A stretch of 37,180 nt of DNA from JBBSGC01 sp038254525 (GTDB taxonomy: Bacteria > Actinomycetota > Actinomycetes > Propionibacteriales > Nocardioidaceae): positions 1-37,180 of the forward strand of contig JBBSGC010000005.1 in assembly GCA_038254525.1 (NCBI GenBank), read 5' to 3'. Positions 16,272 through 24,328 of this stretch are shown here, in pieces. The position numbers and the translations under genes are program-made. The notes under the pieces are model-generated. The model had not been told where the DNA came from. It made no database searches and worked only from the letters and a program-made list of their open reading frames with translations. Position 1 is the stretch's first letter. Every line of letters begins with the position of its first letter.

Positions 16272-16546
16272 CTCCTCCGGGGGACCCGGATACCTGGCTC
16301 CCCCTGTCGCCAGCCCGGATACGCGCCGCTGAGGCAAACCTTGCTTCACGCGGCACTAATCCCGCAGTCACCCGATACCGATGCGGTTGGCGGGCGCGTT
16401 CGAGCTACCCCCTTTTGCAGAAGCGTCCGTCCTCCATCGCCTACTCGCCGCCCGGTATGGCTCCTCGCCCACGTGATCACCGCGCGGTCCGCGGGCCGCC
16501 AACTTAGGAGACACGTCCTAGCCCGCGCACTGGGATACTCCGGGGC
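16272..16546. other. Intergenic stretch, no gene recognised
   Basis: About 275 bases between the kinase gene and the TetR gene. It holds the right IS-like end (16501-16521). I see no convincing coding sequence; the short frames lack recognisable motifs. Confidence 0.6.
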
Positions 16547-17161
16547 ATGGTGAGCGGGCGGCCGCGCTACGATACGGCGTCCCTGCTCGAGGTCGCCGTG
16601 CAGGTCTTCATCGCCCGCGGCTACGACGGCACCAGCATGGAGCACCTCGCGCAGGCGAGTGGCCTGTCGAAGTCGTCGATCTACCACCATGTGGCGTCGA
16701 AGGAGCAGCTGCTGCGGCTGGCGCTGGAGCGCGCGGTGGGCCCGTTGTTCGCAGTGGCCGAGGAGTCGGCCGCCCGGGAGGGCCGCGCGATCGACCGGCT
16801 CGAGCACGTCGTGCGCCGGGAGGTGCACGTGCTGATCGAGCAGCTGCCCTACGTCACGTTGCTGCTGCGGGTGCACGGCAACACCGCGACCGAGCGGTGG
16901 GCGCTGGAGCGACGTCGCGAGTTCGACCGGTTCGTCGCCGACCTGGTCGCCCGCGCGGCGCACGAGGGCGACATCAGGGACGACCTCGACGCCGGGATCG
17001 TCACCCGGCTCCTGTTCGGCATGATCAACTCGCTGGTCGAGTGGTACCACCCCGCCGCCGAGCTGACGAAGCGCCACGACGGTCGGCCCGGACGTACGGT
17101 CACCGCCGATGACCTCGCCGAGGTGGTCCTGCGGATGACGGTCGACGGCCTGCGCCGCTGA
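16547..17161 (+). CDS. paaR: TetR-family regulator, probable PaaR
   Basis: 204 residues. The N-terminal helix-turn-helix is clear: LLEVAVQVFIARGYDGTSME, LAQASGLSKSSIYHHVASKE at about residues 13-53. The C-terminal ligand domain is TetR-like without a diagnostic motif. Position between paaN and paaA, and the two identical palindromes in front of those genes, make it the likely repressor released by phenylacetyl-CoA, as for PaaR in other bacteria. This role is inferred. The start is weakly supported (CCGGGGC before ATG). Confidence 0.85.
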   Translation: MVSGRPRYDTASLLEVAVQVFIARGYDGTSMEHLAQASGLSKSSIYHHVASKEQLLRLALERAVGPLFAVAEESAAREGRAIDRLEHVVRREVHVLIEQLPYVTLLLRVHGNTATERWALERRREFDRFVADLVARAAHEGDIRDDLDAGIVTRLLFGMINSLVEWYHPAAELTKRHDGRPGRTVTADDLAEVVLRMTVDGLRR

Positions 17162-17205
17162 CCAGCGGATGCTTCCGGCACTCACGGCGCCGCGGGCGGT
17201 TCGCG

Positions 17206-17252
17206 TTGACGCTCATGCGCAGCTTGCGAGACACTGGACCGAACGTTCGGTC
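17206..17252 (+). promoter_or_regulatory. paaA promoter and operator
   Basis: A -35-like TTGACG (17206-17211) and a -10-like GACACT (17230-17235) are 18 bases apart. The perfect palindrome GACCGAACGTTCGGTC at 17237-17252 covers the expected transcription start. The operator is identical in all 16 bases to that before paaN. Binding there would prevent open-complex formation or escape. Confidence 0.78.
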
Positions 17253-17268
17253 GGTTTCAGGAGGCGTC

Positions 17269-18231
17269 ATGGCAACGCAAGCAGCCCCACCGGCAACCGG
17301 TGACCCGTTCGAGGCCCTGCTGGCCGCCGAGGCCCGGATCGAGCCGCGCGACGCGATGCCGGTGGGCTACCGCAAGACGCTGATCCGCCAGATCGCCCAG
17401 CACGCGCACTCGGAGATCATCGGCATGCAGCCCGAGGGCAACTGGATCAGCCGGGCACCGAGCCTGCGGCGCAAGGCGATCCTGATGGCCAAGGTGCAGG
17501 ACGAGGCGGGCCATGGGCTCTATCTCTACTCCGCCGCCGAGACCCTGGGGGTGGAGCGGGAGGAGCTGCTCGACCTGCTCCACGAGGGCCGTCAGCGCTA
17601 CTCCTCGATCTTCAACTACCCCACGCTGACCTGGGCCGACATGGGCGCGATCGGCTGGCTGGTCGACGGCGCCGCGATCGTCAACCAGGTGCCGATCTGC
17701 CGTTGCTCCTACGGGCCGTACGCGCGCGCCATGGTCCGGATCTGCAAGGAGGAGTCCTTCCACCAGCGGCAGGGGTTCGAGATCCTGCACACGCTGTCCA
17801 ACGGCACCGGTGCACAGCACGACATGGCGCAGGACGCCGTCGACCGGTGGTGGTGGCCGAGCCTGATGATGTTCGGGCCACCCGATGACGAGTCGCCCAA
17901 CTCGGCGCAGTCCATGGCGTGGGGAATCAAGCGGCACACCAACGACGAGCTGCGCCAGCGGTTCGTCGACATGACCGTGCCTCAGGCACAGGTGCTCGGC
18001 CTCAGCCTGCCTGACCCGGACCTGTGCTTCGACGAGTCCGCGGGGCACTGGCGGTTCGGCGCGATCGCGTGGGACGAGTTCTACGCGGTGCTCAAGGGCG
18101 ACGGCCCCTGCAACACTCAGCGGCTCGAGCACCGGCGAGCGGCCCATGAAGAGGGCGCCTGGGTGCGCGAGGCAGCCGCCGCCTACGCCGCGAAGCGCGC
18201 AGCCGAAGCCGCCACCGCAGCCGCGGCATGA
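17269..18231 (+). CDS. paaA: Phenylacetyl-CoA epoxidase subunit PaaA
   Basis: 320 residues from ATG 17269 with CAGGAGG six bases upstream. This is the catalytic di-iron subunit that adds one oxygen atom to the ring of phenylacetyl-CoA. The carboxylate/His ligands are in AQHAHSEIIGMQPEGNW, KVQDEAGHGLYLY and CKEESFHQRQGFEIL. The protein is soluble and works with PaaC as a heteromer, fed electrons by PaaE. It is the first gene of five with four-base overlaps throughout. A longer reading from 17206 would start at the promoter and is rejected. Confidence 0.97.
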   Translation: MATQAAPPATGDPFEALLAAEARIEPRDAMPVGYRKTLIRQIAQHAHSEIIGMQPEGNWISRAPSLRRKAILMAKVQDEAGHGLYLYSAAETLGVEREELLDLLHEGRQRYSSIFNYPTLTWADMGAIGWLVDGAAIVNQVPICRCSYGPYARAMVRICKEESFHQRQGFEILHTLSNGTGAQHDMAQDAVDRWWWPSLMMFGPPDDESPNSAQSMAWGIKRHTNDELRQRFVDMTVPQAQVLGLSLPDPDLCFDESAGHWRFGAIAWDEFYAVLKGDGPCNTQRLEHRRAAHEEGAWVREAAAAYAAKRAAEAATAAAA

Positions 18232-18641
18232 CCGAACGCCGTCCGGCGGGCTCGGTGCCTGACGATGCTGCCGACCGGCCGCCGGTCAGCGCGGAGGGCG
18301 GCCACGGCGCGGTGCCCACAGCCGGAGTGCCGGCCGGGTCGACCGCAACCACCTCCACGCGCCGCGACTGGCCGTTGTGGGAGGTCTTCGTGCGCGCCCG
18401 CCGCGGCCTCAGCCACACCCACGTCGGCTCGCTGCACGCCCCCGACGCGCACATGGCGGTACGCAACGCACGCGACCTCTACACCCGGCGCGGCGAGGGC
18501 GTGAGCATCTGGGTGGTGCCGACCGCACAGCTCACCGCGTCGAGCCCCGACGAGAAGGACGCGTTCTTCGACCCGGCCGCCGACAAGGCCTACCGGCACC
18601 CCACGTTCTACGAGGTGCCTGCGGAGGTGCAGCACCTGTGA
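18228..18641 (+). CDS. paaB: Phenylacetyl-CoA epoxidase subunit PaaB
   Basis: 137 residues. The conserved PaaB part starts at WPLWEVFVRARRGLSHTHVG (about residue 48) and ends HPTFYEVPAEVQHL; relatives are near 95-105 residues. PaaB is a small non-catalytic subunit bridging the PaaAC complex. The first 45 residues, rich in Ala, Pro, Gly and Ser, are extra and look disordered. The ATG overlaps the paaA stop (ATGA); there is no better internal start before WPLWEV, so the extension seems genuine. Confidence 0.93.
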   Translation: MTERRPAGSVPDDAADRPPVSAEGGHGAVPTAGVPAGSTATTSTRRDWPLWEVFVRARRGLSHTHVGSLHAPDAHMAVRNARDLYTRRGEGVSIWVVPTAQLTASSPDEKDAFFDPAADKAYRHPTFYEVPAEVQHL

Positions 18642-19405
18642 CTGCCTCGACGACGATGCCGGCCGTCGCCCGCTATGCGGTGGTCCTGGGTGACGACGCG
18701 CTCGTGCTGGCCCAGCGGTGCGGGGAGTGGATCACCCGGGCGCCGCAGCTCGAGGAGGACGTCGCCCTCGGCAACATCGGCCTCGACCTGCTCGGCCAGG
18801 CCCGGACCCTGCTCACCTATGCCGGCGATCTCGAGGGTGACGGTCGCGACGAGGATGACCTGGCCTACCAGCGCGACGAGCGGGACTTCCTCAACGTGCA
18901 CCTGGTCGAGCTGCCCAACGGCGACTTCGCGTTCTCGATGGCCCGGCTGCTCGTCTTCGCCGCCTACCAGGAGCTGCTCTACGCCCGGCTCGCCGAGAGC
19001 CGTGACGAGCTGCTCGCCGGGGTCGCGGGCAAGGCGGTCAAGGAGGTGGCGTACCACCGCGACCATGCCGCCTCGTGGGTGGAGCGCCTCGGCGACGGCA
19101 CCTCGCTCAGCCGGCAGCGGATGGCCGACGGGTTAGCCGCGGTGCTGCCGTATGCAGACGAGCTCTTCGACGGCGCACCGGTCGACGCCGACCTGCTGGA
19201 GCGCGGGATCGCCGTCGACCCCGCCGCCCTGCGTCCATCGTGGGAGCGCACCTTGCGCACGACCCTGCAGGCGGCGACGCTGCCGTGGCCCGACGTGCGG
19301 CCGGCCGTCACCGGCGGGCGCCGCGGGATCCACACCGAGCACCTGGGCTTCCTGCTCGCCGAGCTCCAGCACCTGCACCGTTCGCATCCGGGCGCAACGT
19401 GGTGA
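18638..19405 (+). CDS. paaC: Phenylacetyl-CoA epoxidase subunit PaaC
   Basis: 255 residues from GTG 18638, overlapping the paaB stop (GTGA). It has a ferritin-like fold paired with PaaA: LGDDALVLAQRCGEWITRAP, EEDVALGNIGLDLLGQARTL, FLNVHLVELPNGDFAFSMAR and KEVAYHRDHAASWVERLGDG. PaaC is the structural partner needed for epoxidase activity. The C-terminal HTEHLGFLLAELQHLHRSHP is typical. Confidence 0.95.
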   Translation: MTASTTMPAVARYAVVLGDDALVLAQRCGEWITRAPQLEEDVALGNIGLDLLGQARTLLTYAGDLEGDGRDEDDLAYQRDERDFLNVHLVELPNGDFAFSMARLLVFAAYQELLYARLAESRDELLAGVAGKAVKEVAYHRDHAASWVERLGDGTSLSRQRMADGLAAVLPYADELFDGAPVDADLLERGIAVDPAALRPSWERTLRTTLQAATLPWPDVRPAVTGGRRGIHTEHLGFLLAELQHLHRSHPGATW

Positions 19406-19956
19406 GCACTGTGCACCCCGCTGCCGCGTCCGCCATGGTCACCACGGCCGCCACAGTCACGACGCGCACCTCGGCGGCCACGGACCGTGCGTACGCGATC
19501 TGCGCCCGGGTCCTGGACCCGGAGCTGCCGGTGCTCACCTTGGCCGACCTCGGGGTGCTGCGCGCCGTCGAAGTGGAAGCGGACGGCTTGGTGACGGTCA
19601 CGATCACGCCGACCTACTCCGGGTGCCCGGCCCTGGAGGTGATGCAGCGCGACCTCGTCGACGCCTTGCACGCCGAGGGTTTCGACGACGTGCGGGTCCA
19701 GACGGTGCTCGGCCCCGCGTGGACCACGGACTGGATCACGACCGATGGGCAGCGCAAGCTGCTCGACCACGGCATCGCCCCTCCGCTGCCCCGGCAGGTC
19801 GGCGAGGGACCGGTCGGGTTGGCGCTGAACGTGCGCTGCCCACAGTGCGGCTCGCCGGACACCGCCGAGCTGTCCCGGTTCGGCTCGACCCCGTGCAAGG
19901 CATTGTGGCGGTGCAACGCGTGCCGGGAACCGTTCGACTCCGTCAAGACGCTGTGA
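19402..19956 (+). CDS. paaD: PaaD, iron-sulfur/di-iron maturation-type protein
   Basis: 184 residues from GTG 19402, overlapping paaC by four bases. A DUF59/MIP18-like domain carries DPELPVLTLADLGVL and TPTYSGCPALEVM with the reactive Cys. The C-terminus has a zinc-ribbon CPQCGS and CNACRE. PaaD is required for epoxidase activity and is thought to help cluster or metal assembly. The first 30 residues (Ala/Thr-rich) are poorly conserved, so a later start near Met15 is possible. Confidence 0.93.
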   Translation: MSTVHPAAASAMVTTAATVTTRTSAATDRAYAICARVLDPELPVLTLADLGVLRAVEVEADGLVTVTITPTYSGCPALEVMQRDLVDALHAEGFDDVRVQTVLGPAWTTDWITTDGQRKLLDHGIAPPLPRQVGEGPVGLALNVRCPQCGSPDTAELSRFGSTPCKALWRCNACREPFDSVKTL

Positions 19957-21083
19957 GCGCCCTCGAAGGCGCGACCAGCACCAGCACCGCGCCGCAGGTG
20001 AGCCGTGCTCGCCCGCGCGCCGAGTTCCATCCCCTCCGCGTGGCAGCGGTCGACCGGCTCACCGCCGACGCCGTCGCGGTCACGTTCGACGTGCCGGAGG
20101 AGCTGCGCGAGACCTACGCGTTCCGGGCCGGTCAGCATCTCACCCTGCGGGCGACCGTCAGCGGGGAGGACGTGCGGCGCAGCTACTCCATCTGCTCCCC
20201 GCCGTCATCGGGGCGGCTTCGGGTCGCGGTCAAACGGCTCGAGGGCGGGGTGTTCTCCGGGCACGCCAACGCGGGCCTGCACGCGGGCGACGTCATCGAC
20301 GTCCTGCCGCCGGCCGGACACTTCGGCGTCGAGCTGGACCCGGCGCACGCCAAGCACTACGCGGCCGTGGTCGCCGGTAGCGGCATCACACCCGTCTTGT
20401 CGGTGCTGGGCGCCGTGCTCGCCGAGGAACCGCGAAGCACGTTCACGCTGGTCTACGGCAACCGCGACAGCGGGGCCGTGATGTTCGCCGACGACCTGGC
20501 CGACCTCAAGGACGCCCATCCCACGCGGTTCCAGGTGGCGCACGTGCTCTCCCGTGAGGCGCATGACGCCGAGCTGCTGCACGGGCGCCTCGACGAGACC
20601 AAGCTGGCCCGGCTGCTCGACACCCTGCTGCCGCCAGAGACCGTCGACGAGTGGCTGCTCTGCGGTCCCTACGCCCTCGTCGAACAGGTCCGCTGCACGC
20701 TCACCGCGCGTGGCGTGGACGGCCGCCGGATCCACCTCGAGCTGTTCCATGTCGACGGTGAGCAGCCGCGGATCGCGCGCGCGCCGGCGGCCGACGGCTC
20801 CCTGACGCGCTGCGACGTGACCGTGCGCCTCGACGGGCGCTCGTCGACGTTTCCCATGCCGGCGCAGGGTTCGGTGCTCGACGCGATGCTGGCGGTCCGG
20901 ACCGACGCGCCGTACGCCTGCAAGGGCGGCGTGTGTGGGACGTGTCGCGCCCGCCTCGTCGAGGGAGCGGTGGACATGAGCCGGAACTTCGCCCTCGAAC
21001 CCGAGGAGCTCGCCGCCGGCTTCGTGCTCGCGTGCCAGTCGGTGCCGACCACCGACCGGCTGGTCCTCGACTACGACGCTTGA
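19953..21083 (+). CDS. paaE: PaaE, NADPH-dependent reductase of the epoxidase
   Basis: 376 residues from GTG 19953 (GTGA overlap with paaD). A ferredoxin-reductase FAD domain has RRSYSICSPP, an NAD(P) domain has VVAGSGITPVLSVLG and LLCGPYALVEQV, and a plant-type 2Fe-2S domain has C323, C328 and C331 in CKGGVCGTC plus C361 in LACQS. It passes electrons from NADPH to the di-iron centre of PaaAC. It is the last gene of the operon; the next gene is convergent 18 bases away. Confidence 0.96.
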   Translation: MSALEGATSTSTAPQVSRARPRAEFHPLRVAAVDRLTADAVAVTFDVPEELRETYAFRAGQHLTLRATVSGEDVRRSYSICSPPSSGRLRVAVKRLEGGVFSGHANAGLHAGDVIDVLPPAGHFGVELDPAHAKHYAAVVAGSGITPVLSVLGAVLAEEPRSTFTLVYGNRDSGAVMFADDLADLKDAHPTRFQVAHVLSREAHDAELLHGRLDETKLARLLDTLLPPETVDEWLLCGPYALVEQVRCTLTARGVDGRRIHLELFHVDGEQPRIARAPAADGSLTRCDVTVRLDGRSSTFPMPAQGSVLDAMLAVRTDAPYACKGGVCGTCRARLVEGAVDMSRNFALEPEELAAGFVLACQSVPTTDRLVLDYDA

Positions 21084-21101
21084 CCGCGCGGCGCCAACCG
21101 G

Positions 21102-22388
21102 TCAGCTGACCCAGTCCGGCCGGAGCGGGAAGCCGCTGACCCCGTCGCTTCCGGTGCGACCGGCCAGCACCTGATGCAGCTGCACCTCGTTGTGCTCGAA
21201 CGCGAGCCGGCAGGCCGCCATGTACAGGCCCCACACCCGGGCGGTGCCAACACCCACCTCGGCGACGCACTCGTCCCAGTGCTCGACCAGGTTGGCGGAC
21301 CAGCCGGCGAGCGTGAGCGCGTAGTGCTCGCGCAGGTTCTCCTCGTGGCGCACCTCGAAGCCGATGTCCTGCATGGTGGTCATCAGCCGGCCGGAACCGG
21401 TGAGCTCCCCGTCGGGGAAGACATAGCGGTCGATGAACGCGCCAGTGGTCGTGGGGGAGTTGTCGCGGCGGGTGATGCAGTGGTTGAGCAGCCGCCCCCT
21501 CGGCGCCAGCCGGTCGCGCAGGAAGGCGAAGTAGGCGGGCAGGTTGCTCAGCCCGATGTGCTCGGTGAGCCCGATGGAGCTGATCGCGTCGAAGCCGGTC
21601 TCCGCGACGTCGCGGTAGTCACCGAAGCGCACCTCCGCGAGGTCGCCGAGCCCGTCCCGCTCGATGGCCGCCTGTGCCCACTGCGCCTGCGCGCTGGACA
21701 GCGTGACCCCGAGCGCCCGGACGCCGTGCTCGCGGGCAGCGTGGCGGACCATGCCCCCCCAGCCGCAGCCGACGTCGAGAAGGGTCATCCCGGGGCGCAG
21801 GCCGAGCTTGCGCGCGACCAGCTCGTACTTCGCGAACTGCGCCTCCTCCAGGGTCGCGTCGGCCGAGGCGAACACCGCGCAGGTATAGGTCATGGACGGC
21901 CCGAGGACGTACTCGTAGAAAGTGTTGGAGACGTCGTAGTGGTGGTGGATGACCGCTGCATCGCGGGACTTGGAGTGCCGAAGCCCCTCCACCGTGCGCC
22001 GCCACCGCGGAAGGTGCTCCTGCGGCGGCGGTGGTGGTGGTTTCAGATGGCTCCAGCCGAGCCCGTTAAGCACCCGCAGCACGGCGACCGGTGACCGCGA
22101 CGTGAACCGCAGCCGGCCGAGCAGCGGCTTCAGTACCGGATAGAGATTGCCGGGATGCGCGCCTTCGGCCTCCAGGTCACCCGACACGTACGCGCGGGCC
22201 AGGCCGAGGTCGCCCGGCGCCGTCATGATGTAGGAGAGCCCCCGCTCGTTGAGCAGGTGCACGCGTACGGCAGCGTCCGGTGGACCCGCCTTGCTCCCGT
22301 CGTAGGCGCTGAAGCCGAAAGGCATGTCGGGCATGACCGTCTGCAGCGCCTCGCCGATCGAGACCTTGCCGCCGGTCCGCTGCGTCAT
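21102..22388 (-). CDS. tmsB: Cyclopropane-synthase-like methyltransferase, probable 10-methyl fatty acid enzyme
   Basis: 428 residues of the SAM-dependent CFA-synthase family: YDVSNTFYEYVLGPSMTY at 151-168, SAM site LLDVGCGWGG at 203-212, then SIGLTEHIG and FIDRYVFPDGEL. It methylates the double bond of an oleoyl-type chain in membrane phospholipid. Next to a DWARF1-like flavoprotein, with which it overlaps by ATGA, it matches the tmsAB/bfaAB pair that makes 10-methylstearic (tuberculostearic) acid in actinobacteria. That function, rather than cyclopropanation, is inferred from the pairing. Confidence 0.85.
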   Translation of the reverse strand: MTQRTGGKVSIGEALQTVMPDMPFGFSAYDGSKAGPPDAAVRVHLLNERGLSYIMTAPGDLGLARAYVSGDLEAEGAHPGNLYPVLKPLLGRLRFTSRSPVAVLRVLNGLGWSHLKPPPPPPQEHLPRWRRTVEGLRHSKSRDAAVIHHHYDVSNTFYEYVLGPSMTYTCAVFASADATLEEAQFAKYELVARKLGLRPGMTLLDVGCGWGGMVRHAAREHGVRALGVTLSSAQAQWAQAAIERDGLGDLAEVRFGDYRDVAETGFDAISSIGLTEHIGLSNLPAYFAFLRDRLAPRGRLLNHCITRRDNSPTTTGAFIDRYVFPDGELTGSGRLMTTMQDIGFEVRHEENLREHYALTLAGWSANLVEHWDECVAEVGVGTARVWGLYMAACRLAFEHNEVQLHQVLAGRTGSDGVSGFPLRPDWVS

Positions 22389-23779
22389 CTACATCCCACC
22401 GCCTTCTCGTACATCCCGGTCAGCCGGTGCTCGGGATCGTATCGCTGCCGGACCCGCTGCCAGGTGGCCCCGTCGTAGAGCCGGTCGAACTCCTCCCGCT
22501 CGTAGTAGGCGTCGGAGTACAGCGACTTGTGGCCGCCCAGCTCCGACACCTTGCGCTCGATGGTCGAGTTCACGCTGCCGTCACGAGCCCCGGCGGCGGT
22601 CGCGACGGTGCCCCAGAAGCCCGCGTTGACATAGGTGCGCGCCGGCGCCAGCGGGTACAACGGCCAACGCCGCCCGCTACCCGGGCCGGCCGGCTCGCGG
22701 AGCCGCAACGGACACAGCCACACCGGGCGCATGCCCACCTCGGCGTCGAACCAGCGCAGGAATGTGGACAGCGTGGAGATCGGCAGCTCGACGTCTTGCA
22801 CGACGCGCTCCCGGGGCGCCTTGCCACGGAACCGGTCGACCCGGCCGACGACGCCGAAGCGGTTCTCCAGGCCGACCAGCCGGTGGTAGACGTCGCTGCG
22901 CCGGTAGCGACTCGGCCAGAGGCGGCGGACCAGCGGTCGCTGCGCGCCGAACGCGGCCGAGCACCAGAACCAGTCGGTGTCCCACCGCCACAGGTAGTCC
23001 CGGACCGTCAACGCGTCGGTGCGGCGCTGCTCGATCGAGCGGTAGTAGACCTGCTGGCCGGTGAAGTCGCTGGTCTCATCCACCTCGTCGGCCCACCGTC
23101 CCAGCGTCAGATAGCTGCGGTCGGGCGCGAACATGACACCGTCCACGAAGTCCACCGGCGCACCGTCCAGCTCGCGCTCGGCGACAAGGACCTCGACCGC
23201 CTCGGCCAGCAGATCGAGGTCGTCGAAGCGCACGTGCCGCAGCGCGACGTAGGGCTGCACCGGTGCCAGCTCGATCCGTAGCCGGGTGGCATAGCCGAGG
23301 GAACCGTATGAGTTCGGGAACGCGGCGAACAGGTCCGCGTGCTCGCCCTGCGGTCGGGCGGTCACCACGTCACCGGCGCCGGTCAGCACATCCATCTCCA
23401 GCACCGACTCGTGGGGCAGCCCCTCACGGAACGACGTCGACTCGATCCCCAGCCCGGTCACCGCGCCACCGAGAGTGATCGTGCGCAGCTGCGGAACCAC
23501 CAGCGGCATCAGTCCGTGGGCCAACGTGACATCGACGAGGTCCGAATAGGTGCACATGCCCTGGACGTCGGCGGTGCGCGCGTCCTCGGCCACGCAGACC
23601 ACGCCGCCGAGGTCGCCGACGTCCAGGCCGGGCAGCGCCGGTCGCTCCCGGGCCCGGAACAGGTTGGAGGTGCGCTTGGCCAGCCGGACCGGTGCGCCCG
23701 CGGGGATCGCGGCGTAGGAGGCCACGACACCTTGGACCGCTTGCTGGTGCCGGCGCGCGCCGACCTCGACGGGGGCCAC
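22385..23779 (-). CDS. tmsA: FAD-linked oxidoreductase, probable methylene-fatty-acyl reductase
   Basis: 464 residues from GTG 23779 (AGGG nine bases upstream; a TTG at 23788 is also in frame). A PCMH/VAO-type FAD domain includes VVPQLRTITLGGAVTGLGIE and FPNSYGSLGYATRLRIE, and the second half has LWRWDTDWFWCS and FLRWFDAEVGMRPVWLCPLR, as in DHCR24/DWARF1-like proteins. In the tuberculostearate system this protein reduces the 10-methylene intermediate with NADPH. Its stop overlaps the methyltransferase start. A much longer upstream frame runs through the ferritin-like gene and is not real. Confidence 0.84.
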   Translation of the reverse strand: MAPVEVGARRHQQAVQGVVASYAAIPAGAPVRLAKRTSNLFRARERPALPGLDVGDLGGVVCVAEDARTADVQGMCTYSDLVDVTLAHGLMPLVVPQLRTITLGGAVTGLGIESTSFREGLPHESVLEMDVLTGAGDVVTARPQGEHADLFAAFPNSYGSLGYATRLRIELAPVQPYVALRHVRFDDLDLLAEAVEVLVAERELDGAPVDFVDGVMFAPDRSYLTLGRWADEVDETSDFTGQQVYYRSIEQRRTDALTVRDYLWRWDTDWFWCSAAFGAQRPLVRRLWPSRYRRSDVYHRLVGLENRFGVVGRVDRFRGKAPRERVVQDVELPISTLSTFLRWFDAEVGMRPVWLCPLRLREPAGPGSGRRWPLYPLAPARTYVNAGFWGTVATAAGARDGSVNSTIERKVSELGGHKSLYSDAYYEREEFDRLYDGATWQRVRQRYDPEHRLTGMYEKAVGCR

Positions 23780-23835
23780 GGTGGGCAACCCTATGCCGCC
23801 GCCTCGACCGCCCGATCGCCGCGGCTCAGGCCGGC

Positions 23836-24273
23836 TCAGGCGCTCTGCGTGGCGTGCCAGAGGAAGTCGATCTGCTGCTGCTTGCGCATGATGACGTGCT
23901 CGAGCAGGTGTTCCAGCGCCTCGCTGCGCGGCTCCTGGCCGGAGTGCGGGATCACTGCGTGCAGCGCAGCGATCGCCTCCCGCTCGTGCTCGAGCAGCTG
24001 GGTCATGGCTCGGTCGGGTTCGGTCGGCACCTCGACGGCGGCCACGTCGAAGCGCGGGCAGCCACCGAGCGCTGACATCTTCTCCGCCAGCAGGTAGGTG
24101 TCCTCGAGCTCGGCCAGCACGAACGACCGCAGGCTCGGCTTGACCGCAGCCCCGCCGAGCCCACGCAGCGAACCCGCGAGCAGAGTCAGCGTCAGGATCG
24201 ACGCGCCCTGCTGGCGAAGCACCTCCTCGAGTGCCTCGAGCACCTTGGGGCTGTCCATCTCCTCGTCGCTCAT
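23836..24273 (-). CDS. Ferritin-like domain protein
   Basis: 145 residues from ATG 24273 with GGAG six bases upstream. Four helices carry carboxylate and His residues in ferritin-like order: FVLAELEDTYLLAEKMSALG near 51-70, LLEHEREAIAALHAVIP near 92-108, and LEHLLEHVIMRKQQQIDFLW at the end. It probably binds a metal pair; whether it stores iron or oxidises something is unknown. It lies 56 bases upstream of tmsA in the same direction and might share its transcript. Confidence 0.8.
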   Translation of the reverse strand: MSDEEMDSPKVLEALEEVLRQQGASILTLTLLAGSLRGLGGAAVKPSLRSFVLAELEDTYLLAEKMSALGGCPRFDVAAVEVPTEPDRAMTQLLEHEREAIAALHAVIPHSGQEPRSEALEHLLEHVIMRKQQQIDFLWHATQSA

Positions 24274-24328
24274 GCACACTCCATCGCCTCGTCCGTACGC
24301 CCCTGCGGCGCGCGGCACCGCAGCGATG

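Larger units (their letters stand above)
14881..16517. mobile_element. Degenerate IS5-like element with enclosed kinase gene
   Basis: The left end begins CGTGTCTCCCAAAT (14883-14896) and the right end, read in reverse from 16517, begins CGTGTCTCCTAAGT two bases in: 12 of 14 bases agree. Both ends are bordered by CTAG (14877-14880 and 16518-16521), a plausible target duplication. Inside are a broken transposase and a P-loop kinase gene. A weaker right-end-like sequence lies at 15562-15578, so the original IS may have ended there and the outer end may come from a second copy. Without the element, arsR and the TetR gene would be 26 bases apart. Confidence 0.6.

Noticed and set aside
16505..16520. 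Palindrome TAGGA-N6-TCCTA before the TetR gene as an autoregulatory operator
   Set aside because: It is better explained as the right IS-like end plus CTAG; it does not resemble the GACCGAACGTTCGGTC sites.
22385..24277. 630-codon reading of the flavoprotein
   Set aside because: The first 166 codons run through the ferritin-like gene in another frame and show Arg/Ala-rich shadow composition.
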